Source: Ruminococcus sp.
GTDB taxonomy: Bacteria; Bacillota; Clostridia; Oscillospirales; Ruminococcaceae
Assembly (NCBI GenBank): GCA_030531185.1
Contig: JAUNOG010000016.1
Location: 1-41,156, forward strand
Direction of reading: 5' to 3'
DNA length: 41,156 nt
Under the pieces are notes generated by a model, which was given only the letters and a program-made list of their open reading frames with translations, was not told the origin of the DNA and searched no databases. Positions 7,524 to 14,749 of the stretch are shown here, piece by piece. Position 1 is the first letter of the stretch. Every line of letters starts with the position of its first letter. A program made the position numbers and the translations under genes.

Positions 7524-8525
7524 TTATGATTTCTTTTTTCTGCGGATAATTACCGCCGTTACTGTGACGATAATAGCCGCACAGAGGACGCCTCCCGCAG
7601 CGGCGGCCGCCACTGCGGTTTTATCAGTTACCTCTTCCGTATCGGGGTAGAAGTACGTTTTTGAGCGTACAGCTTTGTCGACGACTTCGGCTATGACCTT
7701 GTGTCCCTCGGCATTGGGGTGAATATCGAAATTTTTGATCGTGGTTAAGTCTCCACACCTGCCCTTGAAGCTTGCGGCAACGTCTACCACGGTGTAATTC
7801 TCAAGCCCGTCCTCCGTAACCGCGTTGTCGGTTATGGTCTGATTGATAATGCCGATCTTTTCGTCTGCAAAGTCCACAAGAAATTGAAGTTTGTCATAAT
7901 ACTCAAAGGGATTGTACAAGGTCTGCACAAACAGCCTTGCGGAGGTTTTGCCGTGTATCTGAGATATTATTTCCGTAAAATTATCGTTGTAGTCCGTAAG
8001 CGCCGCGTCCATTTTATCCGAAAGACCGCCAAGCGCCTCAGCGGCGGTGAACAGGTTTATACTGCCGTCCTTCCAGCCGTCGCCGCCGTCGGGGTTAAGC
8101 CCCAGATCGTTGCCCAGAAAGTTCAGAAATATCTCAAGGATATCGTTTCCTCCGATGGATATGACAACAGCGTCGCTGTCTTTCAAAGCCTCGTCGAACT
8201 CGCCGCTTTCCAGATGTTCCAGAAGCTGAGCGGAGGTATCGCCCGTGACGGCGACGTTTACCATTTCCGCCGTACATTTTCCGTCAAGCTCCTCAGAATA
8301 TTCTGCTTTCAGAATATTCGAGTAGGACATACAGCTGTAGTTGTCATCATCGGAATAGCCCTCCAGTCCGTAGCCTGCGGGTATGGAGTCCCCAAGAAAG
8401 GTAATTTTAGGCGGGACGTCGGTTTCACGCTCGACTTCTACCGTTTTCGTCATACAGCCTGCGGCGGACAGCGCAAACGCTCCCGCCAGAACAGCAGCTG
8501 CAATTCTTTTAAAGATATGTTTCAC
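7524..8525 (-). CDS. SGNH/GDSL hydrolase lipoprotein with C-terminal membrane anchor
   Basis: 333 residues. The signal peptide ends in the lipobox SAAGC, so Cys24 should be lipidated. The SGNH blocks follow: GDSIPAG with nucleophile Ser47 (block I), GDT around residue 95 (block II), IGGND (block III), and DIHP with Asp267 and His269 (block V). These enzymes are esterases or acyl-hydrolases acting outside the cell. Unusually for a lipoprotein, the C-terminus also has a hydrophobic helix (about 303-327) and a basic tail RRKKK, which would tether both ends. It has its own promoter (8584-8612) and lies divergent from the AraC gene. The substrate is unknown; cell-wall or polysaccharide esters are plausible. 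Confidence 0.88.
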   Translation of the reverse strand: MKHIFKRIAAAVLAGAFALSAAGCMTKTVEVERETDVPPKITFLGDSIPAGYGLEGYSDDDNYSCMSYSNILKAEYSEELDGKCTAEMVNVAVTGDTSAQLLEHLESGEFDEALKDSDAVVISIGGNDILEIFLNFLGNDLGLNPDGGDGWKDGSINLFTAAEALGGLSDKMDAALTDYNDNFTEIISQIHGKTSARLFVQTLYNPFEYYDKLQFLVDFADEKIGIINQTITDNAVTEDGLENYTVVDVAASFKGRCGDLTTIKNFDIHPNAEGHKVIAEVVDKAVRSKTYFYPDTEEVTDKTAVAAAAAGGVLCAAIIVTVTAVIIRRKKKS

Positions 8526-8583
8526 AAAATTCCCCCTTACTTTTCAGCGCTGAAAACGCCGATCAACATATTTCTTACATTAT

Positions 8584-8612
8584 ATTGTATCACATTTTAT
8601 AATATTGTACAA
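8584..8612 (-). promoter_or_regulatory. Promoter of the SGNH hydrolase gene
   Basis: On the minus strand TTGTAC, a 17-bp spacer and TACAAT. It is back-to-back with the AraC-gene promoter in a very AT-rich intergenic region. Confidence 0.6.
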
Positions 8613-8638
8613 CTACTTTTTAATTTTTTTACATTTGC

Positions 8639-8667
8639 TTGACTTTTGGGAGCTGTTGTGATATTAT
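8639..8667 (+). promoter_or_regulatory. Promoter of the AraC-family gene
   Basis: TTGACT (8639-8644), a 17-bp spacer and TATTAT (8662-8667), about 60 bp before the GTG start at 8730. Confidence 0.65.
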
Positions 8668-8729
8668 ATAATAAAAGAATATGAAATTACTTTTGATCGA
8701 TATATAAATAAAGCGAGGGTGATTTTTAA

Positions 8730-9560
8730 GTGACGGACTTTTACTATCCCGTACTCAGCGACGAATATAATCTGCCGATGTATGTTCTAGGCGTAGGCGC
8801 AAGGGACAGAGAGTGGCATTTTATACGAGACGAGGGTTATCCCAACTATCAGATAATTTACTGTACGAGAGGACAGGGCGTTCTCAGGCTTGGCGGAGAG
8901 GAATTTACTATAAATGCGGGGGATGCATTCTATCTTCCTCCCAAGGTTCCTCACGAATATTATCCTGTGGAGGATATCTGGGAGACCCACTGGATAACCT
9001 TTGACGGCAGGGAAGTTCCCGCTACGCTGGAGCATATAAAGCTTGAAAAGGCAAAGGTTTTCCACATCAACGACGTAAATTCCGTGGACGCTATTTTCAA
9101 GAAAATAGTATATCTGATGAAAACAAATTATTACTACTGCGGACATCAGTGCTCGGTATATTTATATCAGTTCCTTATCGAACTGCACCGTGTGGTAAAT
9201 CTTCAGAACGGCAGTCAGGACGGGCAGAAGTTAAATCAGCTTCAGCCTGTTATCGACTACATTGACAAGAATTATCAGAAGGAATTGACACTTGTAGAGC
9301 TTGCGGAGCTTATCGATCTTTCTCCGCAGTATCTGTGCAGGCTTTTCAAGGAATGCCTTAATCTGCGTCCTTTTGAATTCCTTGCGCGAAAGAGAATTCA
9401 GCAGGCAAAGCTCCTTTTGCTTGAGGACAAGCTGAATATCAATGAGATTGCGGCAAAGGTAGGATATAACGATTGCAGTTATTTCTGCGCTGTGTTCAAA
9501 AAGCACGAAATGCTGTCTCCTGCGGAATTCAGGTCCTTGCATAAAAAGGCGGGGGGTTAA
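8730..9560 (+). CDS. AraC-family transcriptional regulator with N-terminal cupin
   Basis: 276 residues. The N-terminal half is an AraC-type cupin (IIYCTRGQGVLRLGGEEF..AGDAFYLPPKVPHEY), the usual carbohydrate-sensing arm. The C-terminal 100 residues hold two helix-turn-helix motifs: LTLVELAELIDLSPQYLCRLF and INEIAAKVGYNDCSYFCAVFK. The start is GTG at 8730, behind GCGAGGGTG. Such regulators usually activate neighbouring sugar-use genes, but none is adjacent here, so the target is not evident. The nearest gene is the divergent SGNH hydrolase lipoprotein, a possible target. Confidence 0.92.
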   Translation: MTDFYYPVLSDEYNLPMYVLGVGARDREWHFIRDEGYPNYQIIYCTRGQGVLRLGGEEFTINAGDAFYLPPKVPHEYYPVEDIWETHWITFDGREVPATLEHIKLEKAKVFHINDVNSVDAIFKKIVYLMKTNYYYCGHQCSVYLYQFLIELHRVVNLQNGSQDGQKLNQLQPVIDYIDKNYQKELTLVELAELIDLSPQYLCRLFKECLNLRPFEFLARKRIQQAKLLLLEDKLNINEIAAKVGYNDCSYFCAVFKKHEMLSPAEFRSLHKKAGG

Positions 9561-9675
9561 ATAACGGTAATATATCGGCGGCGCTGAAAGAAAGTTTTAT
9601 TTGCGGTTTGTAAACGGAACAGTCGGGCTGCCGATTTTCGATAATTGCGGTATTTAAATCCGCATCTATTAAATA

Positions 9676-10230
9676 TTATTTCAGATCTGTGATTTTGCCG
9701 AAATAAGATTTAAGCGTTCCTATAATTTGTTCGGGAGGATCAGTCATTCCGCGTTCTGCCCATTTGGATATGACGTTCCACGCCGCTCCGATATTGAACG
9801 CTATCAGATAATCGGGATCAAGCTCGCCGAAGCATTTGGAAATAGGATTTTCACTTTTCGCGATCTCAATATGGACGGCAGGGAGATAGGAATTCAGTTT
9901 TAACAAAAGCCGATAGAGCATATTGTTCTTCTGCAGTAAGGACAAAAAATCCTTGTATCTTATGCAAAATTCAAAAATTACAGAAAGAATTTCGGCGTCT
10001 GACGTATTTACCGCCGCAGCATATTCTGATAAAATATCTGAAATGTACGAATCCAGAACATCGTCCTTGGAATCGAAATTTCTGTAAAAGGTTTTTCGTA
10101 CCAATGTTGTTTCAAGTATTATTTGTTTAACAGTGATTTCGGAGTAAGGGTATTTCTTCATAAGCTTCAACAGCGCTTCCGTTATTTCTTTTTTAGATCT
10201 GATTGCGCTGGGATTTTCTGATTTTTTCAT
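9676..10230 (-). CDS. TetR/AcrR-family transcriptional regulator
   Basis: 184 residues from ATG 10230, which sits behind GAAAGGA; an upstream in-frame GTG at 10254 lacks such a site. The N-terminus has the TetR helix-turn-helix (ITEALLKLMKKYPYSEITVK..TTLVRKTFYRNFDSKDDVL), followed by a helical ligand domain resembling TetR_C_7/C_8-type groups of Firmicutes. It is divergent from the flavodoxin gene, with 138 bp between starts, so it probably controls the flavodoxin/HXXEE pair. Ligand unknown. Confidence 0.9.
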   Translation of the reverse strand: MKKSENPSAIRSKKEITEALLKLMKKYPYSEITVKQIILETTLVRKTFYRNFDSKDDVLDSYISDILSEYAAAVNTSDAEILSVIFEFCIRYKDFLSLLQKNNMLYRLLLKLNSYLPAVHIEIAKSENPISKCFGELDPDYLIAFNIGAAWNVISKWAERGMTDPPEQIIGTLKSYFGKITDLK

Positions 10231-10289
10231 AATTTGTCCTTTCAAAAGTGACACAGGTTTGCGAAATTGTGTATCTTTTAAATATAATA

Positions 10290-10318
10290 TTGACTTGTCG
10301 ATAATTATATTGTATCAT
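10290..10318 (+). promoter_or_regulatory. Promoter of the flavodoxin operon
   Basis: TTGACT (10290-10295), a 17-bp spacer and TATCAT (10313-10318), in the divergent region between the TetR gene and the flavodoxin gene. I saw no clean palindrome for the TetR protein here. Confidence 0.6.
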
Positions 10319-10368
10319 AAAAGCAGAAAATACACAAGAGTGTCATTTACGGAAAGGACGAATTTTTT

Positions 10369-10797
10369 ATGAAAATTGCAGTAAGATATCAGTCGAGAAA
10401 CGGAAATACCCGTGCGGTTGCGGAACATATCGCAGAGATTGCAGGCGTTGAAGCTAAGCCCGTCAATGAGCCGTTGCAGGAACACACAGACATTCTTTTT
10501 ATCGGAGGCGGAGTTTATATGTGGGACGCCGATAAGGAGCTTATTGATTTTCTGGAGCGTATGGAGAAAAATCAAATCGGACAGATAGCCGCGTTTTCCA
10601 CAACGGGAGTAATGGCAACAACGATAAAAAGAATTTGCGAATATGCAGATAAAGCGGGTATTCCGGTAAATGAAAACAAGCTTTGTTTAAAAATGCTGGC
10701 ACAGGGACATTCCGCTTTTGGCTTGCAGGGCGGAAAGCTAAAACCTCAGCAGACAGAAAAAATCGGCAGGTTTGCCGAGGCTGTTTTAAAAAGCTGA
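10369..10797 (+). CDS. Flavodoxin-domain protein
   Basis: 142 residues with the flavodoxin fold. The phosphate-binding loop SRNGNTRAVAEHI binds FMN near the N-terminus, and IGGGVYMWD and FSTTGVM correspond to later FMN-contacting loops. It is likely an electron carrier or an NAD(P)H-quinone-type oxidoreductase. The start follows AAAGGACG. The next gene begins 2 nt after its stop. The divergent TetR regulator suggests induction by a small molecule. Confidence 0.88.
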   Translation: MKIAVRYQSRNGNTRAVAEHIAEIAGVEAKPVNEPLQEHTDILFIGGGVYMWDADKELIDFLERMEKNQIGQIAAFSTTGVMATTIKRICEYADKAGIPVNENKLCLKMLAQGHSAFGLQGGKLKPQQTEKIGRFAEAVLKS

Positions 10798-10798
10798 T

Positions 10799-11308
10799 AT
10801 GAACGAATATATATGGCTGTTTCCGACGCTTTTTATGCTTCATGAAATGGAGGAGATATGCGGTTTTGGAATATGGCTCAAAAAGAATATGCCTATGCTT
10901 GAAAAGCGTTTTCCGAACATTGCTAAGGAGTACTCCGATTACAGTAATGAAGGTTTCGCAGCCGCGGTATTTGAAGAATTTATTTTATTGTTTATAATTT
11001 GCATAATTTCAAGGTGTACGGACTTTTACGGCTTATGGCTGGGAGGACTGATCGCATTTGCTTTTCATATGGCGGTGCATATTATTCAGTCGGCAGTTAT
11101 TAGGAAATATATCCCCGCGCTTGCAACATCGGTTTTAGCTTTGCCGCCAAGCGTATGGCTGATAGCAAGAAGCGTCAAGCTGATCGATTTGTCAACGGTA
11201 CGTATCGTTATTTTCTCGGCAGTAGGAATTTTTATTGTTGCTTTGAATTTAAAGCTTGCACATATACTTATGGATAAAACAACGAAATTTATAAAAAGGC
11301 AATTATAA
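10799..11308 (+). CDS. HXXEE-domain membrane protein
   Basis: 169 residues with four or five predicted membrane helices. The name-giving motif LHEMEE is at residues 14-19 of the first helix region, followed by conserved FEEFILL and HMAVHIIQS segments, whose His/Glu residues could bind metal within the membrane. The function of HXXEE proteins is unknown. It is coupled to the flavodoxin gene (1-nt gap), so a shared redox or detoxification role is possible but unproven. Confidence 0.85.
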   Translation: MNEYIWLFPTLFMLHEMEEICGFGIWLKKNMPMLEKRFPNIAKEYSDYSNEGFAAAVFEEFILLFIICIISRCTDFYGLWLGGLIAFAFHMAVHIIQSAVIRKYIPALATSVLALPPSVWLIARSVKLIDLSTVRIVIFSAVGIFIVALNLKLAHILMDKTTKFIKRQL

Positions 11309-11439
11309 ATTTCTTGGGAAGTTTTTATTTGTTATCGTGATTAGCGGTTTATGATAATCTGCTTTGTAAACAGATTGATGATAATGAAGATCAACAGGAT
11401 AACGCCTGCCGAGGTCCTGAAAAACAGAGAGTGATGAAT

Positions 11440-11475
11440 AAACAGCGCGGGAAAGTTCCTGCGCTGTTTATATAT
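11440..11475 (+). terminator. Probable terminator downstream of the HXXEE gene
   Basis: AAACAGCGCGGGA pairs with TCCTGCGCTGTTT (13 bp including one G-U, 4-nt loop), followed by an AT-rich but imperfect T tract. No gene was found in 11309-11568 apart from this hairpin and the following promoter. Confidence 0.65.
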
Positions 11476-11489
11476 TTTCGGCAATTTAA

Positions 11490-11518
11490 TTGACATTCGG
11501 AGAAATTGGTAGTATAAT
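11490..11518 (+). promoter_or_regulatory. Promoter of the P-type ATPase operon
   Basis: Perfect TTGACA (11490-11495), 17-bp spacer, TATAAT (11513-11518), 50 bp before the start of the small upstream gene. Confidence 0.85.
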
Positions 11519-11568
11519 ATATTTATTAATAAGCTTCGGCTGATTGAAAATAAAAGGAGTTGTTACAT

Positions 11569-11826
11569 ATGTTAAGTTGTTTGAAAAATGAAAAGCTGTG
11601 GTGTGCGATCGGCGGAGCTGCCGCTGTGATCGTGGGTAAGAAAATCGTTAAATCAAAGAAAACACGCCAGCTTGCAGTTACCGGGCTTGCTAAGGGAATG
11701 AAGCTCCAAAGCGACGCTAAGGAGCTTTTGCAGAATATGAAGGACGAGGCTGCGGATATCTGCTGCGACGCTAAAGCTGAGGCAGGTATTGCGGACGAAG
11801 CGGCAGAAACCGAAGTGTGCGAATAA
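11569..11826 (+). CDS. Small ATPase-associated protein (DUF6110-like), 85 aa
   Basis: The ATG at 11569 is preceded by AAGGAG 9 nt away; an in-frame TTG at 11560 is less likely. The protein has one short hydrophobic segment near the N-terminus (LWCAIGGAAAVIVG), a basic patch (KKIVKSKK) and an amphipathic acidic helix with a CC pair (ADICCDAK). From memory this fits DUF6110-type proteins that precede metal P-type ATPases, comparable to DUF1490 before mycobacterial Ctp ATPases. Its stop shares a base with the ATPase start (TAATG), so the two are translationally coupled. It may be a regulatory subunit or metal donor. Confidence 0.75.
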   Translation: MLSCLKNEKLWCAIGGAAAVIVGKKIVKSKKTRQLAVTGLAKGMKLQSDAKELLQNMKDEAADICCDAKAEAGIADEAAETEVCE

Positions 11827-13916
11827 TGAAGTTCAAAATCGTATATGACAAGCCGGGAAGAATACGTTTCCGCTGCGGGGGAGGCGTATTTGACAAAACA
11901 CTGGAAAGCGCTGTTCATAAGTTAGCCTTGACTAACTCTTGCGTGATAAGCGCCGAGGTGCACTGCGAAAACGGCGGAATACTTGTGTACTATAAAAAAG
12001 GACATAGGGAGGAAGTCATTAAGACGGTATCCCAAATAAATCCCAAAGAGCTTGCTCCGATTGAAAACGGCGGGGGCGTCCGTAAAATCGATACAGACTT
12101 TAAGAGCGATATTTGCAGACTTATAGTCAAGCGGTTTGTGTCGAAAGCGATTTTGCCTGTGTCCATAGGAAATCTTATTGTTATTGCAAAGGGATTGAAG
12201 TACATTTGTCGCGCCGTTAATACGCTTGGCGAGGGTCGTCTCAATGTAGATGTGCTGGACGGAGCTTCGGTGGCGGCTTGTCTTGCACAGAAAAACTACA
12301 CGACTGCGGGAACTATTATGTTTATGCTGTCCGTTTCTGCGCTGCTGGAGGATTACACAAAGGCTAAAACCAAGGCGGCTCTTACAGACAGTCTTGCCGT
12401 TAAGACCGACAAGGTATGGCTTGTCACAGATAAAACCGATGTGCTGATACCTATGAAGGATCTGAAATCGGGAGATATAATACGTATTCGTACAGGAAGC
12501 GTTATCCCCGTTGACGGTGAGGTTACCGAGGGAGAGGCTTACGTCAATGAAGCGTCTATGACGGGTGAACCCCTGAACGTTATGAAATCACAAGGAGCGA
12601 CGGTCTTTGCAGGAACAGTGGTCGAGGAGGGTTCTATTGCAGTTCGTGTAAGAGAACTGAGCGGAAATACTAAAATTCAGAAGATCATCGAGCTTATAGA
12701 TAATTCCGAAAATCTTAAAGCGTCGGTTCAGAGCCGCGCGGAAAATCTTGCCGACAGCATTGTTCCGTTCAGCTTTCTCGGTTTCGGGCTTACTCTGCTG
12801 CTTACAAGAAATGTCACAAAGGCAGTTTCGATACTTATGGTGGACTATTCCTGCGCTATAAAGCTGTCAACGCCTATCTCGGTCATTTCGGCGATCAGAG
12901 AGGCGGCAGATCACGATATTACCGTAAAAGGCGGAAAGTATCTGGAGGAATTTGCCCTTGCGGACAGCGTCGTTTTCGATAAAACGGGAACTCTCACCAA
13001 TGCAGAGCCGGTACTGGAAAGGGTTATAAGCTTCGGAGATTATACCGAGGACGAGACGCTTAAAATTGCGGCTTGCCTTGAGGAGCATTTCCCTCACAGC
13101 GTTGCGAGAGCTATAGTGAAAGGTGCAAGCGACAAGGGAATAGATCATATCGAGGAGCACGCAGAGGTGCAGTACATTGTGGCTCACGGGATCGCAACCG
13201 AGCTTCATAATGAGCGTGCAGTCGTGGGCAGTAGACACTTTGTTTCGGAGGACGAGGGCGTAACAATTACCGAGGAACAGCAGACGGAGATAGATGAGAA
13301 ATCAGGAGCCTGCTCAGTCGTGTACCTTGCAATCGGCGGAAAGCTTGCAGGCGCGTTGTGTATCAGCGATCCTCCTCGAGCCGAGGCGAAAGAGGCTGTT
13401 GCGCGTCTGAAAAAAGCGGGAATAAAAAATATAATAATGCTTACCGGTGACAGCCTTAAGGCGGCGGAGATCACTGCAGAAAAACTGGGTATCACCGAGT
13501 ACCGCGCGCAGGTACTGCCCGAGGATAAGCATAGCTATGTGGAAAAACTGAAAGCCGACGGCAGACGGGTAATTATGGTAGGCGACGGAATAAACGACGC
13601 TCCTGCGCTTGCGGCGGCAAATGTTTCAGTGGCAATGAGCGACGCTTCCGATGTGGCAAGAGAAACGGCGGATATTACCTTGAGATCGTCAAATCTGTCG
13701 GAGCTTGCGGTATTGCGAACGCTGAGCGAAAGGCTTATGGAGCGTATCAACCGAAATTATCGCTTTATAGTAGGTTTTAATTCCGCATTGCTGATTTCGG
13801 GCTTGGCGGGAATTATTACTCCGTCGATGTCGGCATTTCTGCATAACGCCTCGACAATGGCGATCTGCGCCAAGAGTATGACTACGCTCATTGATAAAAG
13901 TAAAAAAGAAAAATAG
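11826..13916 (+). CDS. P1B-type metal-transporting ATPase with non-canonical TM6 motif
   Basis: 696 residues. Visible motifs: actuator MTGEP (245-249), phosphorylation site DKTGT (Asp385), GDGINDAP hinge (587-594). Two key sites are unusual. The membrane motif normally read as CPC is YSC here (DYSCAIKLSTP, about 340-350), and the family HP dipeptide is HS (HFPHSVARA, about 421-429). The N-terminus has a PGRIRFR-type ferredoxin-like segment without CxxC, and only about six membrane helices are apparent. This resembles the CtpC/CtpV-like branch found with small DUF partners. The metal is unknown; Mn, Fe or Zn are all possible. It is coupled to the 85-aa gene and followed by a terminator and a TetR gene. 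Confidence 0.9.
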   Translation: MKFKIVYDKPGRIRFRCGGGVFDKTLESAVHKLALTNSCVISAEVHCENGGILVYYKKGHREEVIKTVSQINPKELAPIENGGGVRKIDTDFKSDICRLIVKRFVSKAILPVSIGNLIVIAKGLKYICRAVNTLGEGRLNVDVLDGASVAACLAQKNYTTAGTIMFMLSVSALLEDYTKAKTKAALTDSLAVKTDKVWLVTDKTDVLIPMKDLKSGDIIRIRTGSVIPVDGEVTEGEAYVNEASMTGEPLNVMKSQGATVFAGTVVEEGSIAVRVRELSGNTKIQKIIELIDNSENLKASVQSRAENLADSIVPFSFLGFGLTLLLTRNVTKAVSILMVDYSCAIKLSTPISVISAIREAADHDITVKGGKYLEEFALADSVVFDKTGTLTNAEPVLERVISFGDYTEDETLKIAACLEEHFPHSVARAIVKGASDKGIDHIEEHAEVQYIVAHGIATELHNERAVVGSRHFVSEDEGVTITEEQQTEIDEKSGACSVVYLAIGGKLAGALCISDPPRAEAKEAVARLKKAGIKNIIMLTGDSLKAAEITAEKLGITEYRAQVLPEDKHSYVEKLKADGRRVIMVGDGINDAPALAAANVSVAMSDASDVARETADITLRSSNLSELAVLRTLSERLMERINRNYRFIVGFNSALLISGLAGIITPSMSAFLHNASTMAICAKSMTTLIDKSKKEK
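11920..11937. promoter_or_regulatory. Intragenic copy of the RGTTAG-N6-CTAACY palindrome
   Basis: AGTTAG-CCTTGA-CTAACT lies inside the ATPase coding region, 94 bp after its start. A TTGACA is found at 11890-11895, but the -10 region is poor (GTTCAT). The arms match the intergenic sites exactly; whether it is functional is open. Confidence 0.35.
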
Positions 13917-13924
13917 GAAATCTG

Positions 13925-13957
13925 GTCCGACGGGTATTTTAACTGTCGGACTTTTCT
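13925..13957 (+). terminator. Terminator of the P-type ATPase operon
   Basis: GTCCGAC (13925-13931) pairs with GTCGGAC (13945-13951), followed by TTTTCTGTTT. Confidence 0.75.
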
Positions 13958-13982
13958 GTTTGTAAACAATTTTTTAAGTCTA

Positions 13983-14011
13983 TTGACAAATACGACGCAC
14001 AGATGTATAAT
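13983..14011 (+). promoter_or_regulatory. Promoter of the TetR gene
   Basis: Perfect TTGACA (13983-13988), 17-bp spacer, TATAAT (14006-14011). The downstream edge is contiguous with a 24-bp palindrome, so the promoter is almost certainly repressed. Confidence 0.85.
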
Positions 14012-14034
14012 AACATTGTTATATAACAGTGTTA
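14011..14034. promoter_or_regulatory. 24-bp palindromic operator, probably for the TetR protein
   Basis: The arms TAACAYTGTTA and TAACARTGTTA around a central TATA give 22 of 24 symmetric bases. The site starts at the last base of the -10 box and covers the transcription start, the position expected for autorepression by the TetR-family regulator encoded 16 bp downstream. Confidence 0.8.
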
Positions 14035-14049
14035 TATGGAGCGGATATT

Positions 14050-14676
14050 ATGGGTACGGAAGAAATCAAAACACGTGAAAATATACTGAAAGCCGCAAAA
14101 GCGGAATTTCTGGACAAAGGCTTTAAAAATGCGTCGCTGAGAAATATCGTGAAATGCGCGGGAGTTACCACAGGAGCATTCTACGGATATTTTTCAAGCA
14201 AGGAGGCGCTTTTTGCGGCAATAGTCGAGCCGCACGCCGCTGCGGTAATGGGAATGTTTATGCAGGCGCAGACAGGCTTTGCTGAACTGCCCGAGGAGGA
14301 GCAGCCTGAGCATATGGGAGTGGAATCAGCGGATTGTCTTGACAGAATGATAGACTATATGTACGGTCATTTTGAAGAATTCAAGCTGATAATCTGCTGC
14401 TCCGGCGGAACTGCATATGAGAATTTCATTCATAATATGGTTGAAGTCGAGGTCGAATCGACGTATAAATTTATCGAGGTTCTGAGAAAGCTGGGGAACG
14501 ATATCCCGCAGATAGACAGACAGCTTTGCCATATTCTTTCAAGCGGAATGTTCAGCGGAGTTTTCGAGATAATAGTACACGATATGCCAAAGGATCAGGC
14601 TAAGAATTATTGCTCCGTGCTGAGGGAATTCTATGTTGCAGGCTGGAAGAAAATTATGGGGTATGACTTTAAGTAA
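14050..14676 (+). CDS. TetR/AcrR-family regulator
   Basis: 208 residues from ATG 14050, which has GGAG about 9 nt upstream; the in-frame GTG at 14029 lies in the operator and is unlikely. The helix-turn-helix is standard: ILKAAKAEFLDKGFKNAS..IVKCAGVTTGAFYGYFSSKEALF. The ligand domain is helical and includes a Cys-Cys pair (LIICCSGGTAYENF). It lies between the metal ATPase and an ABC exporter pair, and probably controls itself and, by read-through of a modest terminator, the exporter. The ligand is unknown. Confidence 0.92.
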   Translation: MGTEEIKTRENILKAAKAEFLDKGFKNASLRNIVKCAGVTTGAFYGYFSSKEALFAAIVEPHAAAVMGMFMQAQTGFAELPEEEQPEHMGVESADCLDRMIDYMYGHFEEFKLIICCSGGTAYENFIHNMVEVEVESTYKFIEVLRKLGNDIPQIDRQLCHILSSGMFSGVFEIIVHDMPKDQAKNYCSVLREFYVAGWKKIMGYDFK

Positions 14677-14680
14677 AATG

Positions 14681-14709
14681 AAAAGCCGAAAAGTAAGGCT
14701 TTTTATTTT
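14681..14709 (+). terminator. Short hairpin terminator after the TetR gene
   Basis: AAAAGCC (14681-14687) pairs with GGCTTTT (14697-14703), followed by ATTTTA. It is weak enough that some transcription may pass into the ABC pair. Confidence 0.6.
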
Positions 14710-14716
14710 AATAAAT

Positions 14717-14734
14717 AGTTAGCTTAAACTAACT
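14717..14734. promoter_or_regulatory. RGTTAG-N6-CTAACY operator before ABC exporter pair 1
   Basis: AGTTAG-CTTAAA-CTAACT, perfectly symmetric 6-bp arms, lying directly before the Shine-Dalgarno sequence of the first exporter gene. A promoter just upstream is not obvious (TTTAAT at 14707-14712 could be a -10 without a good -35). It is one of five intergenic copies in the window. Confidence 0.7.
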
Positions 14735-14749
14735 GAAGGAGGAGTTCAC

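Noticed and set aside
9646-9664. TGCGG..CCGCA hairpin between the convergent AraC and TetR genes
   Set aside because: The stem is only 5 bp and no T tract follows on either strand, so it is not a supported terminator.
10245-10275. Imperfect ACACA..TGTGT inverted repeat before the TetR gene at 10230
   Set aside because: The arms differ in length and symmetry fails in the middle, so I do not call it the operator.
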